Notes: generated from the letters alone by a model not told the origin. Shown: positions 19,358-30,836, counted from the first letter of the stretch. The stretch: DNA of 64,000 nt from Desulfolutivibrio sulfodismutans DSM 3696 (GCF_013376455.1 NZ_CP045504.1:1591501-1655500); one strand, 5' to 3'. Translations and numbers: made by a program.

Positions 19358-20323
19358 ATGAAAATATTCAAGGATGGAGAAGTAATACATCTCTACACAG
19401 TGCGACATCAGACAAATATAAAGGTAATCATTCTATGGGTCGTTGCGATATGTGCAGTCTTCGCCTTTTTATTGAGTACTGCGTCATTTGCCAGCGACCT
19501 GTCGACTCACGAGTCAATATCAACAGGCATGCATCATACTGTTGACGTTGCGATGAATAGAAGCACCCCCTTGGTCTTTACCTGCGATCCTCGCCTCGGT
19601 TTCAAAAATATGAAAGAGCGACGCGCGGCAATGAGTTTATCCGTACCAGCTGGGATGAAGATATTCTTTCAACGCATTGGGTCTTCATCAATATATCAAA
19701 CTAAGAAGCATGGCTCTGTCTATATATTCAAGTCTGGAATGAATATCGACGCTGATGGAGCGTTCACCGCGTATCATCCTCTCCCCGGGAAAGGCCTGGA
19801 CCACCTCGGAAACGCAGGACGACCTGGCAACTGGTGGGGGATTGTCACCCATAATACCAAGCGAAGCGGCAAGCCCGTTCTTCAGGATGCGACGGATCCT
19901 GCACCGGGCTACTACGTGTCCGGGACGAGTTTGCAGGACGCAACAAAAGAGAACAACGACCCGACGCGATATGTCAATTCTGAAGCGATACCATTCTTCG
20001 TTCTCCCCGGTGACAGCCGGATTCCGGCGACGATGGGCGACTTTGGATATGTGGTGAACATGGACACCGCGATGTCGTCGGGCTGCATCTTTGCGGACGT
20101 CGGCCCAGATAACAAGATTGGCGAAGGATCCATCGCGCTGGCCAGGGCTGTGGGCATCCCGAGCGACCCCAGGGGGGAAGGGACAACCGACCAAATGATC
20201 TATGTCGTCTTCACAGACACCTCTCAAGGGTGGCCTGTCGACAAAAAATATATCGACTCGCATTCGAATCAACTCTTTGAGCAGTGGGGCGGGATGGAGA
20301 GGCTGCGCCGCGAGATGTATTAA
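19358..20323 (+). CDS. GH75 chitosanase-like secreted/anchored enzyme
   Basis: A 321-residue protein. A hydrophobic segment at about 24-46 ending SFAS is a signal peptide or membrane anchor after a 23-residue cytoplasmic lead. The rest matches the glycoside hydrolase 75 (fungal-type chitosanase) fold: MNIDADGAFTAYHP with the Asp pair at 131/133, GYYVSGTSLQD, then FADVGPDNKIGEGSIALA with the candidate catalytic Glu at 256. GH75 enzymes cleave chitosan beta-1,4 bonds. Both acidic positions are present, so it may be active. Low GC supports transfer. The ATG at 19358 has only a weak upstream site; a start a few codons downstream is possible. Confidence 0.8.
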   Translation: MKIFKDGEVIHLYTVRHQTNIKVIILWVVAICAVFAFLLSTASFASDLSTHESISTGMHHTVDVAMNRSTPLVFTCDPRLGFKNMKERRAAMSLSVPAGMKIFFQRIGSSSIYQTKKHGSVYIFKSGMNIDADGAFTAYHPLPGKGLDHLGNAGRPGNWWGIVTHNTKRSGKPVLQDATDPAPGYYVSGTSLQDATKENNDPTRYVNSEAIPFFVLPGDSRIPATMGDFGYVVNMDTAMSSGCIFADVGPDNKIGEGSIALARAVGIPSDPRGEGTTDQMIYVVFTDTSQGWPVDKKYIDSHSNQLFEQWGGMERLRREMY

Positions 20324-20435
20324 TGAATATTCGGCCTCATGGCTATCTTGATGAAGCTTTGCATCGATAACTCGACCGGCGATGGTCTGAATATATCAAC
20401 AGGTCACAAAAACTATTTAACGAAGGAGAATCATC

Positions 20436-20837
20436 ATGACAATTGCTTTGAAGACACTTTGTGCGGCTGCGGCCTTGTCCCTGACGCTCGTTTCGGGAGC
20501 CGCCTTCGCTCAAGCCACGCCTGTGGTCGGCACCATCGGCATCACCAGTGAGGAAGTCCTGGTTGTCGCCAAGGGATGGAGCATCAAAAAGGATATCCTG
20601 GACAAGGATGTCTTCAATGAAGCCAATGAAAAGGTCGGCACCATCAGCGACATCATCGTGACCCCGGTGAAGGCCATGTCCTATGCGATTGTGGGCACTG
20701 GCGGCTTTTTGGGGATTGCGGAACATGACGTCGTCATTCCCCTCAGCCAGCTGACCATCAAGGACAAGCGTGTTCTGCTGCCGGGCGCCACCAAGGAAGC
20801 CGTCAAGGCCATGCCTGCCTTCAAGTACTCCAATTAA
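20436..20837 (+). CDS. Exported PRC-barrel domain protein
   Basis: 133 residues with a clear signal peptide (MTIALKTLCAAAALSLTLVS, cleavage after AFA near residue 25). The mature part is a PRC-barrel: WSIKKDILDKDVFNEANEKV, then GTISDIIVTPVKAMSYAIV and VVIPLSQLTI. PRC-barrel proteins act in envelope stress and RNA or photosynthetic contexts; in this exported form they accompany BON and CsbD genes. GAAGGAG stands 8 bases before the ATG. It lies 112 bp after the GH75 gene, same strand. Confidence 0.85.
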   Translation: MTIALKTLCAAAALSLTLVSGAAFAQATPVVGTIGITSEEVLVVAKGWSIKKDILDKDVFNEANEKVGTISDIIVTPVKAMSYAIVGTGGFLGIAEHDVVIPLSQLTIKDKRVLLPGATKEAVKAMPAFKYSN

Positions 20838-20898
20838 CCTTCGCCCAGAGCAAAGCCGCAGTTACCGCTTTGAACAGATCCATCAAAGGAGGGTCATC

Positions 20899-21375
<477 letters not shown>

Positions 21376-21792
21376 CAGGACCGGCGCCATGCGCACAGTT
21401 TTCGGTGGCCGCCTGGGGTTTGAGGGGAATGCGGCGCCGTGACCATGACAACCGGGGCACCCATCCGGCTTGGCTACATCGAGATTATTGAATCATCCAG
21501 GCTGTACGTTTCGCCCGATGCGTTGAACGGATGACGTGATGGGAACTGTGCATGAATCGCTATACTGGCTAGAGAACAGGAATACGGCTGGCAGGAGGTC
21601 GATGTTGAGCGCCTCCTGCCGATATTTTGCTCAAGATGTCGACGGACTAAGTTGTTTTCTGAATCATGCTGGTTTCATGTCTTTGAAATTTGTGTACGAG
21701 AATTTTTCAACACAATTGGTCAAAAGTATCATTTTCTTTAAAATACTGGCGAGTTCCTAGAGGGACGCAACGCCAGGAGATGAAACGACAGG
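21376..21792. other. 417-bp intergenic region with a hairpin
   Basis: GGCAGGAGG at 21590-21598 pairs perfectly with CCTCCTGCC at 21612-21620, followed by GATATTTT, a plausible weak terminator. The AT-rich stretch 21660-21760 probably holds the promoter of the next gene. No coding frame is convincing. Confidence 0.45.
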
Positions 21793-22053
21793 ATGGGATA
21801 TGCCATGAACGATCTTCTCTGGTTTCTCCTTGTCGGGTTGATAGCCGGGTGGCTGGCCGGAGTCCTCATGGGGGGAGGCGGATTCGGCCTTGTGGGCGAT
21901 CTTCTTGTGGGCGTCCTGGGCGCGGTTCTCGGCGGACACCTCTTTGGTTCCGCCATCATTGGCGTACATGGGCTCCTGGGGTCGATACTGGTGGCCACGC
22001 TTGGGGCGGTGATCCTGCTTGTCTGCTTGCGTGTGGTCCGACGGCTCACCTAG
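21793..22053 (+). CDS. GlsB/YeaQ/YmgE family small membrane protein
   Basis: 86 residues with three hydrophobic helices. The pattern LLWFLLVGLIAGWLAGVLMG, then GGGFGLVGDLLVGVLGAVLG and the final hydrophobic helix, is diagnostic of the transglycosylase-associated (GlsB/YeaQ/YmgE) family, which is stress-induced in many bacteria and of unknown mechanism. Either the ATG at 21793 or the one at 21805 (MNDLLW) may be used; CAGGAG lies upstream of both. Confidence 0.87.
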   Translation: MGYAMNDLLWFLLVGLIAGWLAGVLMGGGGFGLVGDLLVGVLGAVLGGHLFGSAIIGVHGLLGSILVATLGAVILLVCLRVVRRLT

Positions 22054-22244
22054 CGTCGTGTCCTGGACAATTGGCGCGCCTAAGTTGTGAAAAGAGCACT
22101 GTAACATGCTGCAATTACTTAAACAATACAGGCGTAATATTGAGAGACAACACACTGGCGGCAGTCGGCCATGAGAAAAAAGCCAGACGACGTTCACACC
22201 AAATAACATCACCGTGCAACATTCACAGTGAAAGGAGCCAGATC

Positions 22245-22562
22245 ATGTCACGATATCACAATGTCACCGGATTGATCATTGTCGTTGTCCTTTCCTTCAT
22301 TGTCGGATGTGCCTCAACGCCCACCCGGGAAGGCACAGGGGAATACATTGACGATAGCGTCATCACGGCAAAAGTGAAAACAGCGATATTTCAGGAGCCA
22401 TCACTGCAATCCGCCGAGATCAATGTCGAAACGTTCAAGGGTGTGGTGCAGTTGAGCGGATTTGTCAGTTCCCGGCAGGATATCAATACTGCGGTCCATG
22501 TGGCTCGCAGGATTGTTGGCGTAAGCGATGTTCGCAACGACATGCTTGTCAAGGGACAGTGA
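22245..22562 (+). CDS. BON-domain lipoprotein (OsmY-like)
   Basis: 105 residues. The N-terminal helix ends in lipobox IVGC, so the protein is a lipoprotein. One BON domain covers about 36-104 (DDSVITAKVKTAIFQEP, then INVETFKGVVQLSGFVSS and DVRNDMLVKG). BON domains bind phospholipid or periplasmic partners and typify OsmY-type stress proteins. AAGGAG stands 8 bases before ATG 22245; the frame is open upstream but only as a shadow. Confidence 0.87.
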   Translation: MSRYHNVTGLIIVVVLSFIVGCASTPTREGTGEYIDDSVITAKVKTAIFQEPSLQSAEINVETFKGVVQLSGFVSSRQDINTAVHVARRIVGVSDVRNDMLVKGQ

Positions 22563-22631
22563 TAAAGCGTCACTTTGTCTCATGGGAGAAACTCTATCAT
22601 CCTGAAAAATGTTCATCACAAGGAGAGAGAC

Positions 22632-23066
22632 ATGAAAAGAATTTCTTTTACCGCAACGCTCCTGCTTGCCTGCGCCTGCATAGGGCAACTCTCGTTCGCC
22701 GCCGGGCCAAACTCATTTGAATGCATACGGCCTGATGGCATGGTTGTCTGCACGGTGAACGCTCCATCCGGTGATCCAAGCACCATTTGCAATCGCGACT
22801 GCAAGGAATGCAGCTTGACGTGCGTAGCCAGGCAGCATGTCGTCCGGGATGGAAATGAGCTCATCTTCAATCCTGGCGCCTCGGCCCCCAGGCGTTCAAA
22901 CCAGCCGCAGCATAACGGCGTTGAGACGAGACAATACTGTCGGCAGCAATATCGGCAATGCGTGGACTCGTGCCGGAATAACCCGAGCAACAGAACCCAA
23001 TACGACGTCGATGTGTGCACTTCGAGTTGTTCCAGTACCCTTTCGGGTTGTGGCCGCAGGCCCTGA
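22632..23066 (+). CDS. Exported cysteine-rich protein with six-Cys motif
   Basis: 144 residues with a signal peptide (MKRISFTATLLLACACIGQL, cleavage after SFA). I do not recognise a family. The mature N-half has six cysteines. The C-terminal third has the pattern Y-C-x6-C-x3-C-x14-C-x3-C-x6-C, i.e. a twin CX3C arrangement as in disulfide-stapled helical hairpins. The same pattern recurs in the lipoprotein at 41937-42524 in the other arm of the cargo. AGGAGAGAG lies just before the ATG. It follows the BON gene by 69 bp and may share its transcript. Confidence 0.75.
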   Translation: MKRISFTATLLLACACIGQLSFAAGPNSFECIRPDGMVVCTVNAPSGDPSTICNRDCKECSLTCVARQHVVRDGNELIFNPGASAPRRSNQPQHNGVETRQYCRQQYRQCVDSCRNNPSNRTQYDVDVCTSSCSSTLSGCGRRP

Positions 23067-23525
23067 TCCGTGTGTTGAAGCGCCTCCCCCTGCGCGCCAC
23101 GCCGCCCCTGGGTACGGTATTGTCTTGACCAGGGGGAGACATGTTCTTAAGCATGATGCTATGGAGAAGACGGTCCGCCTGAAAACTGGTAACGGCCAAA
23201 TGATTTTTTACTGGGCAGGGGTAGCCTCCAAACGGAACCTCTGCACTCGCGCAGGACGGCCTTCGGGCCAAAACGGCCGGGCCAGGCGAAAGCGCGGCAT
23301 TTTGGGAGACGGTCTGGCGTATGCCAGGGGGCGTGAGGGATGTGAGGCATGAACATGCAGCATGTCCAATGATCCCCGAGGGCGACCGATGCCGGAAGGC
23401 ACGGCCGCTCTCGCCGGTTCGCAGAGCGAGAGGCAGACCCGCCGCACGGGCGTCGTCCATGCCGGGGCGAGGCTGGTTTCTGATTGTGCCGCAATGCGTG
23501 CCAAGTGACTCGGGAAATGAGACGA
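23067..23525. other. 459-bp intergenic region
   Basis: GC-rich spacer between the Cys-rich gene and the sigma-54 activator. Open frames here have shadow composition. No hairpin with a T run and no clear promoter seen. Confidence 0.4.
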
Positions 23526-25046
23526 ATGCCAACATACCACACGCATGACAGGCGAAGGCTGCAAACCTTCGTCCGTTTTTTCGACAACTTCCTGGGGTCG
23601 ATTCTTGAGCCTTTGGTGTTGCTTGATGCCGAACTCAGGATCGTGAAAGCCAATATGTCTTTTTATCAGACCTTCCATCTCACGCCACAAAATACGGAAG
23701 GCGTTTTGATATACGAACTTGACAACGGCCACTGGAATATCCCCAGACTAAAGCTTCTGCTTGAGGCAATCCTTCCCAAGAACAACATCTCCCAAGATTT
23801 TACGATAGAACATGATTTTAATAACATTGGACATAAGATATTACATGTGAACGCCAGGTTGATTTGCGACAATATAAATGTTCCGCAATTGATCTTTCTG
23901 GCTATAAATGATGTAACCGAGCGCGAGGGATATAAAAAACATCTTGAGGATATCGTTTCCGAAAGAACCGCAGAACTTCTCATCGCAAAGGAGGAGTCTG
24001 ACAAGAGAAAACAAATTGCCGAGGCTTCACTTTCAGAGATTGAACACCTTAAGCAGCTTTTAGAGATCGAGCGGGCCTATCTGAAGGAAGAGATAAAGCT
24101 TGAATACAATCATGAAAATATTATCGGGCAAAGTACTGCGATCAATTCCGTCTTTTACAAGATCGAGCAGATAGCCGCCACGGACACCAACGTCCTGATT
24201 CTCGGAGAGACCGGAACGGGCAAGGAACTGGCGGCCAGGGCCATTCACGGCTTGAGCCTGCGCAAGGACCGGGCCCTGGTGAAGATGAATTGCGCCGCGC
24301 TGCCGGCAAATCTTATCGAAAGCGAGCTTTTCGGCCATGAAAAGGGCGCGTTCACCGGGGCGCTGGCCAAGCGGCTGGGCAGATTCGAGGTCGCCAACCA
24401 CGCCACCCTTTTTTTGGACGAGATCGGCGAACTGCCCCTGGAGTTGCAGGCAAAACTGCTCCAGGTGCTGCAAAACGGCGAGTTCGAGCGCTTAGGCAGT
24501 TCGCAAACCATCAAGGTCGATGTCCGGATTATCGCCGCCACCAACCGGGATCTGGAGGAAGAGGTCCGCAAGGGGACGTTTCGCGGCGATCTGTGGTACC
24601 GGCTGAACATCTTCCCGATCCTCATGCCGCCACTGCGGGACCGCGTGGAGGACATCCCCCTGCTCGTCAATTTCTTCGTCACCAAGATATCCAAGCGATT
24701 GGGCAAGACCATCGAGATCATCCCGGTGACGGTCATGCAGGCCTTGCAGCAGTATCCCTGGCCCGGCAACGTCCGGGAGCTGGAGAATGTCCTGGAGCGC
24801 GGGGTGATCGTTTCCTCCGGCCCGAAGCTGCGTCTGGTGGATGAACTCCGCAGCATGCCCGTGGCGGATTCACGCGCCGCCACGAAGACGTTGGAGGCTG
24901 TCGAGCGGGACCATATCGTCCGCATCCTGGAGCAGACCCAGTGGAAAATCGGCGGGAAAAACAGCGCGGCTGAAATCCTTGGCCTGGAACGCAGCACCCT
25001 GCGTGGCCGGATGCGCAAGCTCGGCATCCGCAAGATGACTTCCTAG
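23526..25046 (+). CDS. Sigma-54-dependent activator with PAS-type sensor
   Basis: About 506 residues. A PAS-like sensor covers roughly 25-140 (LEPLVLLDAELRIVKANMSF), followed by a coiled coil (about 140-200) and a complete AAA+ domain: Walker A GETGTGKE near 227, the sigma-54 contact loop GAFTGA, Walker B LFLDEIGELP. A Fis-type helix-turn-helix ends the protein (AAEILGLERSTLRGRMRKLG). There is no receiver domain, so it senses directly rather than through a kinase. Starts at 23517 and 23484 are possible; none has a good ribosome-binding site. It sits between the small stress genes and the CheB/CheR gene and is a candidate regulator of the cargo. Confidence 0.9.
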   Translation: MPTYHTHDRRRLQTFVRFFDNFLGSILEPLVLLDAELRIVKANMSFYQTFHLTPQNTEGVLIYELDNGHWNIPRLKLLLEAILPKNNISQDFTIEHDFNNIGHKILHVNARLICDNINVPQLIFLAINDVTEREGYKKHLEDIVSERTAELLIAKEESDKRKQIAEASLSEIEHLKQLLEIERAYLKEEIKLEYNHENIIGQSTAINSVFYKIEQIAATDTNVLILGETGTGKELAARAIHGLSLRKDRALVKMNCAALPANLIESELFGHEKGAFTGALAKRLGRFEVANHATLFLDEIGELPLELQAKLLQVLQNGEFERLGSSQTIKVDVRIIAATNRDLEEEVRKGTFRGDLWYRLNIFPILMPPLRDRVEDIPLLVNFFVTKISKRLGKTIEIIPVTVMQALQQYPWPGNVRELENVLERGVIVSSGPKLRLVDELRSMPVADSRAATKTLEAVERDHIVRILEQTQWKIGGKNSAAEILGLERSTLRGRMRKLGIRKMTS

Positions 25047-25482
25047 TGTTGCGTCCCCGACATGGGGATAGCGGCCTGGCTCATCCCGGCAGTCCCTTTC
25101 TCTGGCCAAATATGACCTATGAACTCATATTTGACCAGTTGCCGCCTGGGCACAGCCGCCGTTCGTTTTCCTCGGGAGGAGAACAGCCTGTCCGGACGAA
25201 CGGAGTCGATCCCATTGGCGCGCACATCTCTTCTTTTGGTTTTTGTTTACAGTTTTGAGCAGGTATCTTCGGCTTTCGCCACCCACAGTGCGGATTTACA
25301 AGAATTTTGAGCGCATTCAGCATGAACTATTTCACGGGCAATTCCATATGAAATGAATTTTAGACAGTACGTGAGCCAGGGCTTGACCGGAAAGACCATC
25401 CTGGTACTCTTTTTGTATAGAATTTCATATTCAACAATGGTGCATTGTGTTACATGCCTTCGAACATCCATGAAGACACAAC
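25047..25482. promoter_or_regulatory. 436-bp intergenic region with palindrome B and a possible sigma-54 site
   Basis: Palindrome B spans 25103-25137: TGGCCAAATATGACC and ACTCATATTTGACCA. At 25402-25417, TGGTACTCTTTTTGTA resembles a -24/-12 promoter (TGG, then 10 bases after GG, then GT instead of GC), upstream of the CheB/CheR gene. No coding frame seen. Confidence 0.45.
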
Positions 25483-28400
25483 ATGTTCGGTTCCGGAAAA
25501 TCATGGCGATCCGGAAGTAGACTCACCAAAAAACGTGGTCACGATTGGAACCCAATGCCAAAGAAGAATGAAACGCTGGAACAGGCCGATATGTCCGACC
25601 GTGCAGCGCCAATCGAAACGCCGACGGGAGCAGCAAAACACGCGGCAACGAACGCCGCCCCCGGGCATGTTCCGGTTATCGGCCTGGGGGCCTCGGCAGG
25701 GGGCCTTGAGGCCCTGGAACTGTTTCTCCGCAACGTCCCCGCGGGCTCCGGCTTGGCCTTTGTCGTCATCCAGCACATGGACCCCACCAAGAAGGGCGCC
25801 CTGGTCGAATTGCTCCAAAGGGCCACGGATATGCCGGTCCAGGAGGTCGAGGACGGCCTGCGGATCGCGCCCGAGCATATCTATGTCATCGCCCCGAACA
25901 CGGACATCTCCATCCTGGGCGACGCCCTGCATCTGTTCCCCCCGACCCAGGCCCGGGGCCTTCGCCTGCCCATCGATTTCTTCCTGCGCTCCCTGGCCGA
26001 CGACCGGGGGCCCTCCGCCATCGGCGTCATCCTCTCGGGCATGGGCTCAGACGGCATGCTGGGCCTGGGCGCCATCAAGGAAAAAGGCGGGGGAACATTC
26101 GTCCAGGAGCCGGGAACGGCCAAATTCGACGGCATGCCGCGCAGCTCCATCGACGCCGGGCTGGCGGACGTCGTGGCCCCAGTGGAAGAATTGCCCGGCA
26201 GGATTCTGGCCTACCTCAAGCACGCCCATCCGGCCGCCCCGTCGGCCATCGCCATCAAGGCCAAGGACCAAAGCGCCCTGGAAAAAGTCTTGATCCTGTT
26301 GCGCTCCCAGACCGGCCACGATTTTTCCCTGTACAAAAAAAGCACCATCTATCGCCGTATCGAACGGCGCATGGGCCTGCACCAGATCGACGAGATCCCG
26401 GACTATGTGCGGTTTCTGCGGGAGAACCGCCAGGAGATCGAGCTGCTTTTCAAGGAGCTTCTGATCGGAGTGACGAGTTTTTTCCGGGATCCGCTGGCCT
26501 GGGAATATCTGAAGACAACGGTCATCCCGGCCCTCCTGGCCGCACAGCCGGAGGGCGGAACCCTGCGGGCCTGGGTGCCGGGCTGCTCCACCGGGGAAGA
26601 GGCCTATTCCCTGGCCATGATTTTTAAAGAGGCCCAGGACGCCTGCCGACCGCCGCGCAGCCACGCGCTTTTGATCTTCGCCACCGACCTGGACCGGGAC
26701 GCCATCGACAAGGCCCGGGCGGCCGCCTATCCGGAAAATATCGCCGTGGACGTCTCCCCGGAACGCCTGCACCGGTTTTTCAACCAGGTCGAGCATGGCT
26801 TCAAGGTGGGCCAGGAGATACGGGAGACCGTCATATTTGCCCCGCACAACGTGGCCATGAACCCGCCGTTCACCAAACTGGACTTCCTGATCTGCCGCAA
26901 TCTGCTCATCTACCTGGATCACTCGCTGCAACAAAAGCTGTTGCCGCTTTTTCATTACAGCCTTAATCCCGGCGGCACGCTGTTTCTGGGCAGTGCGGAA
27001 ACAGTCGGAACCTTCACCGACCTGTTCTCCCCCCTGGACAGCAAGCTGCGGCTGTACCGGCGCCTTGACGTGGCCACGCATGCCGCCCCAGTGGAGTTTC
27101 CCGACGCCTTCAGGGCTGCTCCGTCCCCGTCGGCCGATCCCTCACGGAAGCCCGCACCTGTCCCCAACATCCAGGTTCTGACCGAACGATTGCTCTTGCA
27201 ATACTATGCCCCGGCTGGCGTACTGACCACGGAAAAGGGAGACATCGTCTATATCAGCGGACGCACGGGCAGGTACCTGGAGCCTGCGGCGGGCAAGGCA
27301 AACTGGAATCTATTCGCTATGGCCCGGGGAGATCTCCACTTCAAGCTCGATGCTGCCTTTCTCCAGGCGGTCAGGGAGAGAAAATCCGCCATAATAAAAA
27401 GCGTCCACCTGGGAACAAACGGCGGGAAACATGCCGTTGACGTGGTGATACACCCTATTGACGATCCTTCTGATCTGAAAGGAATGGTCCTGGTCGTCTT
27501 TTTGGATGTCCCGGACGCCCTGGAGACGGCGGTTCCCACCTCCTTCAACCCGGAGATAAAGGATATTTCCCAACTGGAGGCCCTCGGGCGGGAGCTGCTC
27601 CAGGCCAGAAGCGAGGCCAAAACAATTCGACAGGAGATGCAGACTTCCCAGGAAGAACTGCGACTCAGCAATGAAGAATTGCAATCCGCAAACGAGGAAT
27701 TGCAATCAACGAATGAAGAGCTGACCACATCGAAGGAAGAAATTCAGTCCATGAACGAGGAACTCCAGACCGTCAATCATGAATTGAAGGCCAAATTCGA
27801 CGACCTGTCCCGGGCCAACAACGACATGAAGAACCTGCTCAACAGCACCGACATCGCCACGCTGTTTCTGGACGACGACCTTCATGTGCGGCGGTTCACC
27901 ACCCAGGTCGCATCGATCTTCAAACTCATTCCAAGCGATGTGGGGCGGCCCATCACGGACATCGCCACGGTGCTGGACTATCCCGACATGGTCGCGGACG
28001 CACGCGAGGTGCTGCGCTCCCTGGTCTTTCTCGAAAAAGCCCTTCCCGCCCGGGATGGCCGCTGGTTTCTGACGCGCGTCATGCCCTATCGCACCCTGGA
28101 CAATCGGATTGACGGATTGGTGATCACCCTGTCCGACGTAAGCGCGTCCAAGCGTCTGGAGGAGCGGCTGCGGGAAAAGGAACACGAGGCCCTGGCGGTG
28201 TTCGCCAGCATGCCCAATGCGTTCGCACTCCTTACGACCGTGCTCGACCCAGCCGGAACCTTTGTCGACGGCCGGTTTGTTTTCGTCAACGAGGCCTTTG
28301 CGGACCTTTGGGGCAGACCAAGCGAGGAGGTGCTGGGCCGGACCCTGCGCGAGGTGTGGCCAGGGAGCGAGGCGCGTTGGCGGACGGCCTGCCAGGATGC

Positions 28401-28590
28401 GGCCGTTCACGGCGTTCGCGGTGGTTTCGATCTGTTTTTCGAACATGGCGCGAAAACCGTTCGGTGTTCCGCTTACCGGCCGGGTGATAAACCCGACCGC
28501 TTTTGCCTCCTGTTCGAGGCGGCCGCCGGGGCATGGGAGGGAGCACGCCTCGGAGACGACGCCACCAGAGAAGCCGGAGGGGGCGCATGA
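25483..28590 (+). CDS. CheB-CheR fusion with coiled coil and PAS domains
   Basis: 1035 residues. CheB methylesterase at about 62-245 without a receiver: catalytic Ser in LGASAGG, His in IQHMDP, Asp in SGMGSDG. CheR methyltransferase at about 265-520: [14 protein letters not shown], the SAM site [14 protein letters not shown], and [12 protein letters not shown]. Then a PAS-like segment (about 565-650), a long coiled coil of NEELQSxNEEL repeats (about 700-780), and two PAS domains. Such proteins are usually signalling regulators, not classical chemotaxis enzymes. No chemoreceptors are nearby. Its stop overlaps the next start (ATGA), so it is coupled to the hybrid kinase. Starts at 25555 and 25591 are alternatives. 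Confidence 0.92.
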   Translation: MFGSGKSWRSGSRLTKKRGHDWNPMPKKNETLEQADMSDRAAPIETPTGAAKHAATNAAPGHVPVIGLGASAGGLEALELFLRNVPAGSGLAFVVIQHMDPTKKGALVELLQRATDMPVQEVEDGLRIAPEHIYVIAPNTDISILGDALHLFPPTQARGLRLPIDFFLRSLADDRGPSAIGVILSGMGSDGMLGLGAIKEKGGGTFVQEPGTAKFDGMPRSSIDAGLADVVAPVEELPGRILAYLKHAHPAAPSAIAIKAKDQSALEKVLILLRSQTGHDFSLYKKSTIYRRIERRMGLHQIDEIPDYVRFLRENRQEIELLFKELLIGVTSFFRDPLAWEYLKTTVIPALLAAQPEGGTLRAWVPGCSTGEEAYSLAMIFKEAQDACRPPRSHALLIFATDLDRDAIDKARAAAYPENIAVDVSPERLHRFFNQVEHGFKVGQEIRETVIFAPHNVAMNPPFTKLDFLICRNLLIYLDHSLQQKLLPLFHYSLNPGGTLFLGSAETVGTFTDLFSPLDSKLRLYRRLDVATHAAPVEFPDAFRAAPSPSADPSRKPAPVPNIQVLTERLLLQYYAPAGVLTTEKGDIVYISGRTGRYLEPAAGKANWNLFAMARGDLHFKLDAAFLQAVRERKSAIIKSVHLGTNGGKHAVDVVIHPIDDPSDLKGMVLVVFLDVPDALETAVPTSFNPEIKDISQLEALGRELLQARSEAKTIRQEMQTSQEELRLSNEELQSANEELQSTNEELTTSKEEIQSMNEELQTVNHELKAKFDDLSRANNDMKNLLNSTDIATLFLDDDLHVRRFTTQVASIFKLIPSDVGRPITDIATVLDYPDMVADAREVLRSLVFLEKALPARDGRWFLTRVMPYRTLDNRIDGLVITLSDVSASKRLEERLREKEHEALAVFASMPNAFALLTTVLDPAGTFVDGRFVFVNEAFADLWGRPSEEVLGRTLREVWPGSEARWRTACQDAAVHGVRGGFDLFFEHGAKTVRCSAYRPGDKPDRFCLLFEAAAGAWEGARLGDDATREAGGGA

Positions 28591-30836
28591 TGAGAAGCGA
28601 CGGATCAGGGCCAACGGAACCAGCCGTCCTGCGCCAGCAGGCCGAGGAAATGCTGCGTCGCACACAAACCGGCCCGACCGTCGCCGAATCTTCGGGGGAT
28701 TTGAAGCGGCTCGTCCACGAGCTCCAGGTCCACCAGATTGAGCTTGAGCTGCAAAACGAAGAGCTGCGCCGCTCCCGGGACGAGGTAGAGGCGGGGCTGG
28801 CCCGCTACGCCGACCTCTATGACTTCGCCCCGGTCGGGTATTTCACCCTCGACGGCGATGGCACTATCCTCAAGGTGAATCTTGCCGGAACCAACGTGGT
28901 GGAGGTGGAGCGGGCCAACCTGATCAACCGGCGTTTCCACGTCCTTCTCCCCACCGAATCCTTTTCCGCCTTCACCGACTTCCTTCAGGAGGCCTTTCGG
29001 GGCACGGGGCAGGCCATCTTCGAAACGCACATGGTCACGGGAAAAGGGCACGCGAAATGTGTGCGCCTTGAGGCCGTCGTCCCCAAGGGGCGTCCGGAAT
29101 GCCGGATGGCCATGACGGACATCACCGAGCGCACGGAGATCGGGGATGTCCAGAATTTTCTTTCATCCAGCGGATGGACAGGCGCGGGCGAGGATTTTTT
29201 TCAATCCCTGGCCCGCTATCTGGCCGAAAAGCTGGAGATGGGGTTTGTCTGCATCGATCTGCTGGAGGGAGACGGGCTGACCGCCCGGACGGTGGCCGTC
29301 TACTCCGACGGGCATTTCGAGGACAACATGTCCTATGCCCTCAAGGACACCCCTTGCGGCGACGTGGTCGGCAAGATGATCTGCTGCCATCCGGAACATG
29401 TCCGGCGGCTGTTCCCAAAAGACGAGGCGCTGGCGGCCATGGACGCCGAAAGCTACATCGGGACGACCCTGTGGGGCTCCCATGGACGGCCGATAGGATT
29501 GATCGCCCTCATCGGCCGCACCCCCCTTTGCAACGCCCGGCTGGCGGAGACCCTGTTGCGCATCGTGAGCGTCCGGGCCGCCGGGGAACTGGAGCGCCGA
29601 CAGGCCGAGGGGGATCTCATCGCGGCCAAGGAGCAGGCCGAATCCGCCAACCGGGCCAAGAGCGAATTTTTGTCCAACATGAGCCATGAGATCCGTACCC
29701 CGTTAAACGGCGTACTCGGCATGCTCCAGTATCTGAAGTTGACCGCCCTGGCCGACGAGCAGAAAGACTGCGTGGCCCATGCGACCTCAGCCAGTTGGCG
29801 ACTTTTGGCCCTCCTGGACGACATCCTGGATTTTTCCAGGATGGAGGCCGGCAGGTTGAACCTGACCATGAAGCCCTTCGCCCTGGGTGACATTTTTCGA
29901 TCCGTGTCGGACATCCTCGACGTGGTCGCCGGGAAAAAGGGCCTGGCCACCTTCTGGCATATCGACCCGCGCGTTCCCCTTCGGCTGGTGGGCGACGAGG
30001 CCAGGATACGGCAGATTCTTTTCAATCTGGTCGGCAACGCCGTCAAGTTCACGACCCGGGGCGAGGTCCGGATCATGGCCTGGGCCGAATCCGGCGACGC
30101 CCCGGAAGGATGCAGGCTTTCTTTTTCGGTGCATGACACGGGCATGGGCATCCCTCCCGAACAGCAAGACCGTATTTTCGACCGCTTCACCCAGGTCGAG
30201 GTCTCCTACACCCGGCAATACCAGGGCGCAGGCCTGGGGTTGGCCATCGTCAAGCGGCTTGTGGACCTGATGGACGGCGAGATCTCCTTAAAAAGCACGG
30301 TCGGGGCGGGTACCCGGATAACCGTGTCCATCCCCTGCGCCCTGCCCCGGGAAGAACACGACGCGACGCCTGCGGCCATGCCGTCCCCGGAACCGCGCAG
30401 GCGGACTCGGAAGCTGCTGGTCGTCGAGGACGAACCCGTCAATCTGAGGGGCATGGAGGCGCTGCTCGGGCGCAGGGGCTATGAGGTGGCCACCGCCCGC
30501 AATGGGGTGGAAGCCCTGGACGCCCTGCGCCAATCCCAATTCGATTGCATCCTGATGGACGTCCAGATGCCGGTGATGGACGGCATCGAGGCCGTGCGCC
30601 ACATCCGCAGCGACAAGGACTTTGCGGCGGTGTCGGGCATCCCGGTCATCGCGGTGACGGCCTATGCCCAGACGGGCGATCGTGAGAAATTCCTGGCGGC
30701 GGGCATGGACGACTATGTGGCCAAGCCCGTGGCGCTTCATGCGCTCGAAGAGGTCATCGACCGGCTGATCGGGGAAAAATCGTCGCCGCCCGGGGGGAAG
30801 GCCTCGGCGCCACCGGCTGTTTCCCTGACGCCGTGA
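28587..30836 (+). CDS. Hybrid sensor histidine kinase (PAS-GAF-HisKA-HATPase-REC)
   Basis: 749 residues, no membrane segment. A coiled lead is followed by PAS at about 78-185 ([20 protein letters not shown]), a GAF-like domain at about 205-345, the dimerisation H-box [12 protein letters not shown] with His 367, the ATPase with [12 protein letters not shown] and [12 protein letters not shown], and a C-terminal receiver with Asp 658 in [12 protein letters not shown]. It is a cytoplasmic phosphorelay kinase; the next relay partner is not evident. Its ATG (28587) overlaps the stop of the CheB/CheR gene, which suggests that the two proteins act together. Confidence 0.93.
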   Translation: MMRSDGSGPTEPAVLRQQAEEMLRRTQTGPTVAESSGDLKRLVHELQVHQIELELQNEELRRSRDEVEAGLARYADLYDFAPVGYFTLDGDGTILKVNLAGTNVVEVERANLINRRFHVLLPTESFSAFTDFLQEAFRGTGQAIFETHMVTGKGHAKCVRLEAVVPKGRPECRMAMTDITERTEIGDVQNFLSSSGWTGAGEDFFQSLARYLAEKLEMGFVCIDLLEGDGLTARTVAVYSDGHFEDNMSYALKDTPCGDVVGKMICCHPEHVRRLFPKDEALAAMDAESYIGTTLWGSHGRPIGLIALIGRTPLCNARLAETLLRIVSVRAAGELERRQAEGDLIAAKEQAESANRAKSEFLSNMSHEIRTPLNGVLGMLQYLKLTALADEQKDCVAHATSASWRLLALLDDILDFSRMEAGRLNLTMKPFALGDIFRSVSDILDVVAGKKGLATFWHIDPRVPLRLVGDEARIRQILFNLVGNAVKFTTRGEVRIMAWAESGDAPEGCRLSFSVHDTGMGIPPEQQDRIFDRFTQVEVSYTRQYQGAGLGLAIVKRLVDLMDGEISLKSTVGAGTRITVSIPCALPREEHDATPAAMPSPEPRRRTRKLLVVEDEPVNLRGMEALLGRRGYEVATARNGVEALDALRQSQFDCILMDVQMPVMDGIEAVRHIRSDKDFAAVSGIPVIAVTAYAQTGDREKFLAAGMDDYVAKPVALHALEEVIDRLIGEKSSPPGGKASAPPAVSLTP

